DNA of 16,487 nt, taken from the NCBI GenBank assembly GCA_002305505.1, contig DBRC01000029.1, forward strand, positions 1-16,487, given 5' to 3'. This document shows positions 1 to 7,066 of this stretch, in pieces. A model generated the notes under the pieces. The model did not search any database, was not told the DNA's origin, and saw nothing but the letters and a program-made list of their open reading frames with translations. The DNA is from Prevotella sp. UBA1378 (GTDB lineage Bacteria > Bacteroidota > Bacteroidia > Bacteroidales > Bacteroidaceae). The translations under genes and the position numbers were made by a program. How positions within the stretch are numbered: position 1 is the first letter of the stretch; every line of letters starts with the position of its first letter.

Positions 1-55
1 CCGGTAGTTGCCCGTTGTCCGCCATCGGTTGCGTTCTTCGTGGATGATCACTGCC
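1..55. repeat. Left copy of a dispersed intergenic repeat
   Basis: This segment matches 16433-16487 at the other window edge in the same orientation. The first 24 bases are identical, and by eye 47 of 55 bases agree, most differences being transitions. The right copy is cut by the window end, so the true unit may be longer. Neither copy overlaps a convincing gene. Both lie next to short AT-rich palindromes (left at 87-104, right at 16369-16386), so they look like parts of one composite repeat family. What the repeat does is unknown. Confidence 0.8.
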
Positions 56-73
56 GCGGCGGAAACAAATATT

Positions 74-104
74 GCTATAAATCTCGGATTTATAGCTATA
101 AATC
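74..104. repeat. AT-rich palindromic repeat with 21-bp half-site spacing
   Basis: GCTATAAATC occurs at 74-83 and again at 95-104, exactly 21 bp apart. Its reverse complement lies at 87-96, so 87-104 reads GATTTATAGCTATAAATC, a perfect 18-bp palindrome. The right window edge carries a palindrome of the same design (GATTTTTGGCCAAAAATC, 16369-16386) with the same 21-bp spacing of half-sites. It could be a protein-binding site or a structural repeat. No T-tract follows on either strand that would make it a clear terminator. Confidence 0.75.
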
Positions 105-265
105 TTTTTGCCCCATTATCCGCCTGCTGCCCACAGCTTGCCTTTAGGGCGGCTGTACTTACGCCTTTACCGCGGAACTTGACGGCTGATAAGGGAGCAT
201 AAGCCTAACCGTACAGGTGGAAAGCGGCTGCATAGTACGGTGTTCCTGCCCAAACTGGGGGCACT
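105..265. other. Intergenic stretch, no gene seen
   Basis: This stretch lies downstream of the minus-strand operon. I see no convincing coding sequence, tRNA or promoter. A short inverted repeat, TGCCC(247-251)/GGGCA(259-263), sits just past the last stop codon and could weakly terminate the operon, but it is short and has no T-tract on the minus strand. Confidence 0.5.
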
Positions 266-862
266 TTATCCAAAAACAAAAATGAAAGAGGAAAGCAACT
301 GTGTAATCAAAACATAAAAAAGGAATAGTGGGGCAAAGGAATTTACGCCCTGTTTCATTGACTGATATACATTATCTATATGTTGGAAAGTTCCGGAGAC
401 GATACCGAAGACGGCAGAAGTGGAAAACAGAGAAAAAGCCAGTACTGGGAAAATGCTTTCACTAAACGGAGAAGGAAACAATGCGCCAGTGACACTCAAC
501 AAAACTGCATGCGGAATCGCGGTCAGTAAAAGAAGCACCGTTACAATCAAAGCAGCAATGAAAGCCACAAGCCACAATGCTATGCGCTCCCTATACTGCA
601 AACGATGTGCAGAACGAAAGATAGCTCCCATTCCACTTCCTTTGTATACTCCCCATGAGAGAGAAAGCAATAAAATCCATATCAGCTGCTGACGCAGAAG
701 AATATCAACATAAGAACCAAAAAACCAACGCACCCCTTCGCTACTAAGCAAACTCCGCACGCTGCCATCAGCAAGCGAAACACTTAACAGCCATGACATA
801 AGAATGAGCAGGACTTCAGCAACACACAGTGCCAACGCAATATAAGATGCCACACGATTCAT
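266..862 (-). CDS. Small polytopic membrane protein, AbgT-like fragment
   Basis: A 198-aa integral membrane protein with about five hydrophobic segments (residues about 5-28, 58-75, 93-117, 135-157 and 175-197). The stretch VRSLLSSEGVRWFFG (35-49), followed by a hydrophobic segment, recalls the AbgT transporter family, whose members carry a similar SLLS-x-x-G-(I/L)-R-(W/Y) block. AbgT proteins are usually about 500 aa, so this is at most a half-size relative and transport should not be assumed. The start follows AAGGG directly. It is the last gene of the minus-strand cluster, 8 bp after the response regulator, so it is very probably co-transcribed with the two-component system. It could be a membrane partner or output of that system, but only its position suggests this. 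Confidence 0.75.
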   Translation of the reverse strand: MNRVASYIALALCVAEVLLILMSWLLSVSLADGSVRSLLSSEGVRWFFGSYVDILLRQQLIWILLLSLSWGVYKGSGMGAIFRSAHRLQYRERIALWLVAFIAALIVTVLLLLTAIPHAVLLSVTGALFPSPFSESIFPVLAFSLFSTSAVFGIVSGTFQHIDNVYQSMKQGVNSFAPLFLFYVLITQLLSSFIFVFG

Positions 863-870
863 CCCTTAAT

Positions 871-1596
871 TTATTCTGCATCCGGCTCAATATTGTCGAT
901 ATCAAGTACACGTAATTCGAGTGCACGGACCACTAAACGGGTTGCATTGACGCCAACCCCGCCATTCCCCTCGGGAAACAACTTCTGCACAAGCTCGTTC
1001 TGCCGCTTTTCCAGACTTTTCACCCCAAAAGGCATTCCCCTGAGATTTGTGATTTGCTCTTTCGTATATCCTAAAGCAAGATGGCGCAAAAAGCGTTCGT
1101 CATATTCATCGATCTCGTAGTTGACCAATGCCTCCTGCCGTGCCAATTGATTGCTTATCGAATGTTTGAAACGCTCAACGATTCTCTCAAGTATGGGCTG
1201 ATTAAACACCATACGCTTGCCCTCCATTACAGCACCGACATCTCCTCGCGTCAATAGTTCCCCACTTTTAAGAATGATACCGTCAGCCCCAGCGTCCAAC
1301 ACATCGACCCACAGCTTTTCATTCAATATCTCGCCCGTAAATATAAGCACTTTAACATTCGGGTATGCTTCTTTCGTATGCCGGCATATTTCCACGCCGA
1401 CAGTTGTAGAACCTCCTAAGCCCAAATCAAGCAACACAAGGTCGGGTATCTGGACTTTTATCAGCCTCCAGTAAGCCGACTCACTGTCGGCCGTCCCGAT
1501 GACCTCTGCCTCCGGAATGTCATTACGGATAATACCTTGAGTACCTTTAAGCTCCAACGGCACGTCTTCAACAATGATAATTTTAAAGTTCTCCAT
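871..1596 (-). CDS. Two-component response regulator, REC plus divergent HTH
   Basis: A 241-aa cytoplasmic response regulator. Residues 4-115 form a receiver domain: acidic pocket E10/D11, predicted phospho-acceptor D57 in LVLLDLGLGG, switch threonine T87, and K110 in DAGADGIILK. Residues about 165-232 resemble a LuxR/NarL-type DNA-binding domain (LRHLALGYTKEQI, then SLEKRQNELVQKLF and NATRLVVRALEL), but the usual recognition-helix pattern is poorly kept. The start codon overlaps the last 14 bases of the sensor kinase gene, which indicates translational coupling and makes that kinase the obvious partner. Targets are unknown; the kdg operon that carries it and the small membrane protein just downstream are candidates by position. 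Confidence 0.9.
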   Translation of the reverse strand: MENFKIIIVEDVPLELKGTQGIIRNDIPEAEVIGTADSESAYWRLIKVQIPDLVLLDLGLGGSTTVGVEICRHTKEAYPNVKVLIFTGEILNEKLWVDVLDAGADGIILKSGELLTRGDVGAVMEGKRMVFNQPILERIVERFKHSISNQLARQEALVNYEIDEYDERFLRHLALGYTKEQITNLRGMPFGVKSLEKRQNELVQKLFPEGNGGVGVNATRLVVRALELRVLDIDNIEPDAE

Positions 1597-4500
1597 AATT
1601 CATATATCTTGGAAGTGTGATTTTAATAACCGTAATACCCTCCACCAGCTCAGCCAAGATGCCACAGCCACGGCGGTTCGTTGCTTCCGAATGGTCACGC
1701 ACAATCTGGCGGCACAGAAGATATTGTATATGCTCAATTGCCGGCACAAACAAATCTTGAGCTTGCTTTGTATTAAGACGCAGATTTTGCATTTTTATTG
1801 TAAAGCGCAGATATTTATCATCGACAGGGTGAACCGTTATATCCAATTGTTTTTCTTTCGACTCCCGAAGGATTATCTCAAACAAATATTTCAATAAATT
1901 GCGGTCTCCCAGAATCATTAGCGAAACATCGGCAGGAGGGATAAAGTCACAGACCGGAATAGCCGTAAGGTGAATTTTTATGCGCTCTACCTGCCGCATG
2001 GCCTGCCTGCTCAAGATCGAGTATATATCCCGATAATAGTCCACGACCTCACTTAAAGCCTCAATGTTCCTATTATTTTCATCTATCAATTGACGTATGC
2101 GGCTGGGATAATACATTGTTTCATGCTTCAATGTAGAAAGGCAATTATCCAAGACAGAATTGCTGACATGGAGATTATTATCTTCGTACTCGGCTCTTCT
2201 GCGCTCATCTTCCGCCAATTCGATATTAACAAACTGCTGTTGATACAAAGAAACCGCATCGTTCAAAGCCTGCCGTATTTGCCGAACAATTTCTTGCAAT
2301 TCCTCCGGATATTGCTCGTTCGAAAGGGGCTCAATCAAACGCAGTTTCTCATCCGGCTCACTTTCACTCAGCAATATCTCATTGATGCGGAGAATGCGTT
2401 CGACACAGAAACGGTAATAAAGCCGGTGACGATAGTAAAGTATATAATATGCCGGCAGTATCATGATTAAGACAAGTATCAAAAGAATGACAGCAATCGT
2501 TTTGTTTGTTTGCGACTGCTGCATCACGCGGCAGTAATCAGCAAGCGTATTGTCGGCAGACATTTCTTTAAACAATTGCGTATATACCTTATTATTATAA
2601 GCATATACATCCCACTGATGCAGCGCCAAAGCTGCCACTGCGCTTTCGTTCCTTATATCGAGAATCACGTTGTAATTGGTAGGCAAGTGGTCATAAAACC
2701 ATTTTATTTCCGGGGCCACCAACGACATGTTCCCTACCCTCAACATAAAGAGCCTGCCCGTTGGATTCATCTCCGAGTAATAATCATTCAGGTATTTCCG
2801 GCAAGAATCGGCAAACTGAAGCGTCTTGGCATAAGTACCATTTATGTTTGAGAAATAGGCAGAATCGGCAAAAGCATTCGCCTTATACAAAAGAGCATCA
2901 GGCATTGGAAGCTTCGCATTATCCCCTTTTGAAACAGAAGGGCAACCCAGTATGAAAGCCAAAAGGGCCGTGCGCACAACACCCCGGGGCAGGCGGAAAC
3001 AGAAACGGCTCCCCTTCCCCTCTTCACTTTCTGCCGTCAAACTGCACACTCTGAATATCTGGCTGATTTTACGGTATTTCTCAATGATGCCACGGCAATT
3101 CATCAGCCCGAACCCATGCCCGTTGTATACTTTATGTTCAAAGATGCTGCGCAGCGCTTCTTCCGACATACCTTTTCCCGTATCCTTCACCGAGATTTCC
3201 ACGTAATCCGGCTCCTCTGCCGCTTCAATCTCCACAGTTCCGCCTGCCGGTGTAAATTTACGTGCATTGTCTGCCAGTGTATTGAGCATGAACAAGGTAA
3301 GGATCTTATCTGCCTTTACCGTTGCTGCCGTATCCCCCACATGCAGCTCTACACCTTTTAACTTGAAAGCCATCTTTCCCTTGGCCACGATGTCGAACAA
3401 CGGCTGCAATGGGAAACTTTCAATATGGAGGCTCAATTCTCCTTGGCGCAATTGTATCCAATGCGTCAACACATCATTATATTCATTGATTTTATCCGTC
3501 AACTCCCGTATATACGCCAGTCGCTCAGCCTTAACCCCGTCTGTAATATTATCCCCTTTCAGGCGTTCCACCTCATTCATTATGCGGTCAATAAAGGGCA
3601 TTATGCTATTAACCAAAGAAACTTTCGCACGGTTTTCAAGATTACGCCTTTCGTTGTTTTGAATATGCACGACATTCAATGCATAATCCTCATTAATATT
3701 TTCGTACTTTTCCTGTAAACTGCTTATTTGCGACTCGTTATACTCTTTCCATTCACATAGGGGCTTAAGCAATTCCTCCATGCCCGTCCCCGTCTTCCGC
3801 TTCTGATGAAGGTGATTGAACAACCATAACATGAACACCAGGAAGAGTATGGCAACGATTACGGCAGCCATCATCAGATTCAGTTGCGAGGATGTTTTAT
3901 CGTACATATCTGCACGGGCTTCCAAGTAACGGTCTTGCCTCGTTTGCTCCTGCAGGTCTATGTATATGTTCCTGTTATAATCGCTCAAGGGCTTGTCATT
4001 TATTGCTGAATAAGCCACACTTAGCTGCTCCCGTATGCTGGCCACCAAGTCTGGGGCCTGTTCAATTTTACTGTTAGACAGCGCCTCCTCCAAATTGAAC
4101 AGCGCAGATTCGTAATCCCCCGTCGCCCGATGACAAGATGCCAGCGTACGGTAGGCCCCGGCTATCTGGTAGACATCACCATACTGACGGAAAATAAACA
4201 ATGAATTATCCGCAAGGTAGATAGGCAGCATGTCCTCCTCAACACCCTCCGGATTAATGAACCTCAGTGCCGGCTGATTATCAGCCAACAACTGCCGCCG
4301 CGCCTTTGATGCCAGCAGATGCTCGGCCATGGCCTCTAACGAATTAGCTGCGAAATACGGATAATCATGTTGCCGGGATATGAGGAAGCAACGCAAAAGG
4401 TAATCAAATTCCCGCTGGCTTATCTCGGCCTGCGTGCCTTCCGTTATAATCCCTCCCGCACCTATGTTGTATAGGTAATTCAGGAACTGTGCTGTGTCGC

Positions 4501-5149
4501 CCTGTATTTCCCCGGCAGGATTGATTGCCATCAGTTCTTCGATACTCTGCCGTTCCAGACCCACATAATAATAATATGCAGAACTTACGATGGCATATTC
4601 CGTTTCGGCATATACCATCCTTTTCTTCTGTCTCTCCGTCAGCACATGGCGTTCCTCGCTAATGCGCCTCATCCTCTTATTGGCACGCTCGCGGTAATCA
4701 TAAAACTCACGGTTGCGCGACATCCTTTGGCATAAACGCATGTACTGTATGTCGGCAACCAGCAATTCTATTTGGTTGTCCGTATTCTTCTCCACTTCTT
4801 CCAGCTGGCCGTACGCATCTTCATAATCCATCAGCATCGTCGACACGAAAGCCAGATGGTTACGTGCCTCCGCATACCCGTCATCAGAGGGGTTGGACAT
4901 CTGCATTGCACGCTCAGCATAAGTTTTTGTAGAATCAAGATTACGGTAACGATAGGCATACGCTATAGAATTCAGCTTATCCACCGCATGCCTATCGGTA
5001 GATGAACAAGCTGAAATAAAAACAAGAAAAGAGAAATAAAGAATGAAAACCAGACTGTGTGCGAATGACTCAGCTCTATTCTTTATCTTTAATTCCCCCT
5101 CTCCTGTTTTTAACCTTGTATTATGAACGGGCCTTAGCAACGTAACCAA
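1583..5149 (-). CDS. Double-unit membrane sensor histidine kinase (DUF5112/DUF5113 type)
   Basis: A 1188-aa protein that I recognise as the Bacteroidales DUF5112/DUF5113 kinase type. Unit 1 has a lipoprotein-like signal (hydrophobic 33-46, C48), a TPR-like sensor region (about 55-385, for example 331-357), a membrane segment at 424-446, a helical dimerisation-like region (about 485-570), and an ATP-binding domain with N-box N628, DTGKGM (656-661) and GHGFGL (677-682). Unit 2 has a second hydrophobic, lipobox-like stretch (724-736, C736), an extracytoplasmic domain (about 740-880), a membrane segment (883-905), an H-box-like LKHETMYYPSRI with H1009, and a C-terminal region that aligns with an ATPase domain but lacks the N, G1 and G2 motifs. 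The start is uncertain: the ATG at 5149 overlaps kdgA by 29 bp and leaves an unusually long N-terminal extension before the signal. Confidence 0.85.
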   Translation of the reverse strand: MVTLLRPVHNTRLKTGEGELKIKNRAESFAHSLVFILYFSFLVFISACSSTDRHAVDKLNSIAYAYRYRNLDSTKTYAERAMQMSNPSDDGYAEARNHLAFVSTMLMDYEDAYGQLEEVEKNTDNQIELLVADIQYMRLCQRMSRNREFYDYRERANKRMRRISEERHVLTERQKKRMVYAETEYAIVSSAYYYYVGLERQSIEELMAINPAGEIQGDTAQFLNYLYNIGAGGIITEGTQAEISQREFDYLLRCFLISRQHDYPYFAANSLEAMAEHLLASKARRQLLADNQPALRFINPEGVEEDMLPIYLADNSLFIFRQYGDVYQIAGAYRTLASCHRATGDYESALFNLEEALSNSKIEQAPDLVASIREQLSVAYSAINDKPLSDYNRNIYIDLQEQTRQDRYLEARADMYDKTSSQLNLMMAAVIVAILFLVFMLWLFNHLHQKRKTGTGMEELLKPLCEWKEYNESQISSLQEKYENINEDYALNVVHIQNNERRNLENRAKVSLVNSIMPFIDRIMNEVERLKGDNITDGVKAERLAYIRELTDKINEYNDVLTHWIQLRQGELSLHIESFPLQPLFDIVAKGKMAFKLKGVELHVGDTAATVKADKILTLFMLNTLADNARKFTPAGGTVEIEAAEEPDYVEISVKDTGKGMSEEALRSIFEHKVYNGHGFGLMNCRGIIEKYRKISQIFRVCSLTAESEEGKGSRFCFRLPRGVVRTALLAFILGCPSVSKGDNAKLPMPDALLYKANAFADSAYFSNINGTYAKTLQFADSCRKYLNDYYSEMNPTGRLFMLRVGNMSLVAPEIKWFYDHLPTNYNVILDIRNESAVAALALHQWDVYAYNNKVYTQLFKEMSADNTLADYCRVMQQSQTNKTIAVILLILVLIMILPAYYILYYRHRLYYRFCVERILRINEILLSESEPDEKLRLIEPLSNEQYPEELQEIVRQIRQALNDAVSLYQQQFVNIELAEDERRRAEYEDNNLHVSNSVLDNCLSTLKHETMYYPSRIRQLIDENNRNIEALSEVVDYYRDIYSILSRQAMRQVERIKIHLTAIPVCDFIPPADVSLMILGDRNLLKYLFEIILRESKEKQLDITVHPVDDKYLRFTIKMQNLRLNTKQAQDLFVPAIEHIQYLLCRQIVRDHSEATNRRGCGILAELVEGITVIKITLPRYMNYGEL

Positions 5150-5789
5150 GAGCCTCCTTGCACTTATCGGTTACATACTGCCAGTCGCCAGCGGCAACTT
5201 TATCGTTGGGGAAGAGTTTCGAACCCATGCCCACGCAATATACGCCAGCCTTAAACCACCCCTTCAGGTTATCCTCTTCAGGCGCAACACCGCCGGTCAC
5301 CATTATCTTCGACCACGGCATCGGGGCTTTCAAGCCTTTCACCATCGCAGGGCCATATACGTCACCGGGGAACAACTTGGTTAAATCGCACCCCAGTTCC
5401 TGCGCCTTGCCGATTTCAGACACTGTACCGCATCCGGGGCAGTAAGGAACGAGGCGGCGGTTACAAACCGGGGCTATTTCAGGATTGAACAACGGCCCTA
5501 CAACAAAACATGCTCCAAGCTGGATATACATTGCAGCAGTAGGAGCATCCACCACAGAGCCTATTCCGAGCGCCAACTCGGGACATTCCTTGTCGGCCCA
5601 CTTTACTAACTCCCCGAAAACCTCCTGGGCGAAATCGCCGCGGTTGGTGAATTCGAAAGCACGTACACCGCCTTCGTAACAAGCTTTCACTACATTCTTA
5701 CATACCTCAAGATCCTTGTTATAAAATACAGGGACCATTCCCGTATCGCCGATTTTTTTCAATACGGCTACTTTATCAAATTTTGCCAT
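5121..5789 (-). CDS. kdgA: 2-keto-3-deoxy-6-phosphogluconate (KDPG/KHG) aldolase
   Basis: A 222-aa class I aldolase that splits KDPG to pyruvate and glyceraldehyde-3-phosphate; many relatives also act on 2-keto-4-hydroxyglutarate. The KDPG-aldolase landmarks are present in order: E46 in AFEFTNR (general acid/base position), LGIGSVVDAPTA (74-85, phosphate/substrate region), Schiff-base K138 in TKLFPGD, and VTGGV (164-168). The length is normal for the family. It starts 19 bp after kdgK and its end overlaps the annotated start of the sensor kinase gene, so the three genes are most likely one transcript. Its cytoplasmic job is the last step of KDG catabolism that starts with UxaA on the opposite strand. 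Confidence 0.95.
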   Translation of the reverse strand: MAKFDKVAVLKKIGDTGMVPVFYNKDLEVCKNVVKACYEGGVRAFEFTNRGDFAQEVFGELVKWADKECPELALGIGSVVDAPTAAMYIQLGACFVVGPLFNPEIAPVCNRRLVPYCPGCGTVSEIGKAQELGCDLTKLFPGDVYGPAMVKGLKAPMPWSKIMVTGGVAPEEDNLKGWFKAGVYCVGMGSKLFPNDKVAAGDWQYVTDKCKEALGYVAKARS

Positions 5790-5808
5790 CGTATTTTTAT
5801 CTGTTTAT

Positions 5809-6831
5809 TTACCGTTGCACACGACCATTGGCATTACCGCCGGCAAGACTTTCCACCTCGTCGGCAGAAACAAGATTGAAATCACCGTTGACAGTATGCT
5901 TCAACGCAGAGGCAGCCACTGCGAACTCGAGCGCCTCCCCTTGTGTTTCCTTTGTAAGCAGGCCATGAATAAGCCCGCCGGAGAAAGAGTCCCCACCGCC
6001 AACGCGGTCAATAATCGGGTCGATTTCGTAACGCTTGCTCTGATAGAACTCCTTTCCATCGTAAATCAAGGCTTTCCAGCCATTAAACGTTGCCGAATAT
6101 GATTCGCGCAGCGTAGACACTACATACTTGAATCCGAATTCCTTCATCATAGCCTTAAAGATACCTTCATAGCCGGCAGCGTCTGTCTTTCCGCCTTCTA
6201 CGTCTGCATCAGGCTTAAAACCGAGGCACAGTTGCGCGTCTTCTTCGTTTCCGATACACACATCAACATATTGCATTAACGGGCGCATGATGGAAATAGC
6301 TTTCTCTGATGTCCAAAGCTTCTTGCGGAAATTGAGATCGACACTCACTGTCACACCATGGCGCTTTGCTGCTTCGCAGGCCAGCTTCGTCAGTTCGGCC
6401 GCACTATCAGAAACAGCCGGGGTTATACCCGACCAATGGAACCACTGGGCTCCCTCCATAATAGCATCAAAATCGAAATCAGACGGCGATGCTTCAGCAA
6501 TAGAACTGTGTGCACGGTCGTATATCACCTTAGAAGGACGCATCGACGCACCCGTCTCAGCATAGTAGAGCCCCACACGGTCGCCGCCACGGGCAACGAA
6601 ACGCGTGTCAACACCGTACCGGCGCAACGCATTCACAGCAATCTGGCCGATTTCATGCTTTGGCAGCTTTGATACGAAATACGCGTCGTGACCGTAGTTA
6701 GCCACACTAACGGCAACGTTTGCCTCACCGCCTCCCGGGATGATACGGAATGATTCACTCTGGATGAAACGGTCGTTGCCTTGCGGGGATAGACGAAGCA
6801 TTATCTCGCCCAATGTTACAATTTTAGCCAT
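5809..6831 (-). CDS. kdgK: 2-keto-3-deoxygluconate kinase, PfkB family
   Basis: A 340-aa sugar kinase that phosphorylates KDG to KDPG using ATP. The PfkB landmarks are clear: the glycine-rich signature GGGEANVAVSVANYG (33-47) and the C-terminal DRVGGGDSFSGG (276-287) with catalytic base D281 and the anion hole GGG just before it. An in-frame ATG lies further upstream (6897), but the residues it would add are basic and unlike the family, and that ATG falls at or upstream of the probable transcription start, so I use the ATG at 6831 (MAKIVTLGEIMLRLSP). It is the first gene of the minus-strand operon, followed by kdgA after 19 bp. A candidate promoter and an overlapping operator-like palindrome lie just upstream. 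Confidence 0.95.
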   Translation of the reverse strand: MAKIVTLGEIMLRLSPQGNDRFIQSESFRIIPGGGEANVAVSVANYGHDAYFVSKLPKHEIGQIAVNALRRYGVDTRFVARGGDRVGLYYAETGASMRPSKVIYDRAHSSIAEASPSDFDFDAIMEGAQWFHWSGITPAVSDSAAELTKLACEAAKRHGVTVSVDLNFRKKLWTSEKAISIMRPLMQYVDVCIGNEEDAQLCLGFKPDADVEGGKTDAAGYEGIFKAMMKEFGFKYVVSTLRESYSATFNGWKALIYDGKEFYQSKRYEIDPIIDRVGGGDSFSGGLIHGLLTKETQGEALEFAVAASALKHTVNGDFNLVSADEVESLAGGNANGRVQR

Positions 6832-6886
6832 TGTTTTCGTTTTTAATTTTGAATGTTTATAGATTCTATTTGTTTGTTTCTGTCTG

Positions 6887-6900
6887 TTTGCGTGCACAAA
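6887..6900. promoter_or_regulatory. Candidate operator overlapping the kdgK promoter
   Basis: TTTGCGTGCACAAA is an imperfect palindrome: TTTG/CAAA outer arms around a GTGCAC core. It covers the end of the -7 element and the probable start point of kdgK. LacI-family repressors bind palindromes in such places, and a LacI-type gene is divergently transcribed 170 bp away. Direct binding is inferred. Confidence 0.35.
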
Positions 6901-6927
6901 AATAGTATTTATTTTGCAAACTGGAAA
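6897..6927 (-). promoter_or_regulatory. Candidate promoter of the kdgK operon
   Basis: On the minus strand TATTTTTG (6904-6897) matches the Bacteroidales -7 consensus TAnnTTTG, and TTTC (6927-6924) stands 19 bp upstream at the -33 position, three of four matches to TTTG. Transcription would begin near 6890, giving a leader of about 60 nt. The -7 element overlaps the palindrome at 6887-6900, a good position for repression. The match is by motif only. Confidence 0.55.
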
Positions 6928-6969
6928 ACAAAAAGCTTAAAATCTTCATTATTCCGCAAAATATTTTGC

Positions 6970-6983
6970 TGTGCATTCGCACA
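6970..6983. promoter_or_regulatory. Candidate operator upstream of the lacI-type gene
   Basis: TGTGCATTCGCACA has 5-bp inverted arms (TGTGC/GCACA) around ATTC. It lies just upstream of the proposed -7 element at 7000-7007 and shares the TGTGC half-site with the palindrome over the kdgK promoter. It could be an autoregulatory or shared operator. Confidence 0.35.
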
Positions 6984-6999
6984 ATTCATTTTTTATTGG

Positions 7000-7007
7000 T
7001 ATTTTTG
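7000..7007 (+). promoter_or_regulatory. Candidate -7 element for lacI-uxaA-nhaC
   Basis: TATTTTTG matches TAnnTTTG exactly and is the same octamer as the one proposed for kdgK on the other strand. The -33 region is weak (TTCG at 6976-6979, 20 bp upstream), which would fit a regulated promoter. Transcription would begin near 7014, about 50 nt before the ATG at 7067. Confidence 0.5.
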
Positions 7008-7042
7008 CAGTTCATTAGCATCCACAATAAGATGCCATCCAC

Positions 7043-7060
7043 TTTGCATTATAATACAAA
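7043..7060. promoter_or_regulatory. Near-perfect 18-bp palindrome before the lacI-type start
   Basis: TTTGCATTATAATACAAA differs from its reverse complement at only one symmetric pair (C/T at position 5 with A/G at 14). It ends 6 bp before the start codon at 7067. As DNA it could be an operator; as RNA it could fold over the ribosome entry region. Confidence 0.4.
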
Positions 7061-7066
7061 TTAAAT

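Noticed and set aside
8..202. A 64-codon frame at the left edge
   Set aside because: It runs through the 55-bp repeat and the palindrome, has no family features, and the matching repeat at the right edge does not preserve the frame.
247..263. Terminator after the small membrane protein gene
   Set aside because: The stem is only 5 bp (TGCCC/GGGCA) with a 7-base loop and no T-tract follows on the minus strand.
6832..6897. N-terminal extension of KdgK from an ATG at 6897
   Set aside because: The added 22 residues are basic and unlike PfkB kinases, and the ATG lies at or before the probable transcription start.
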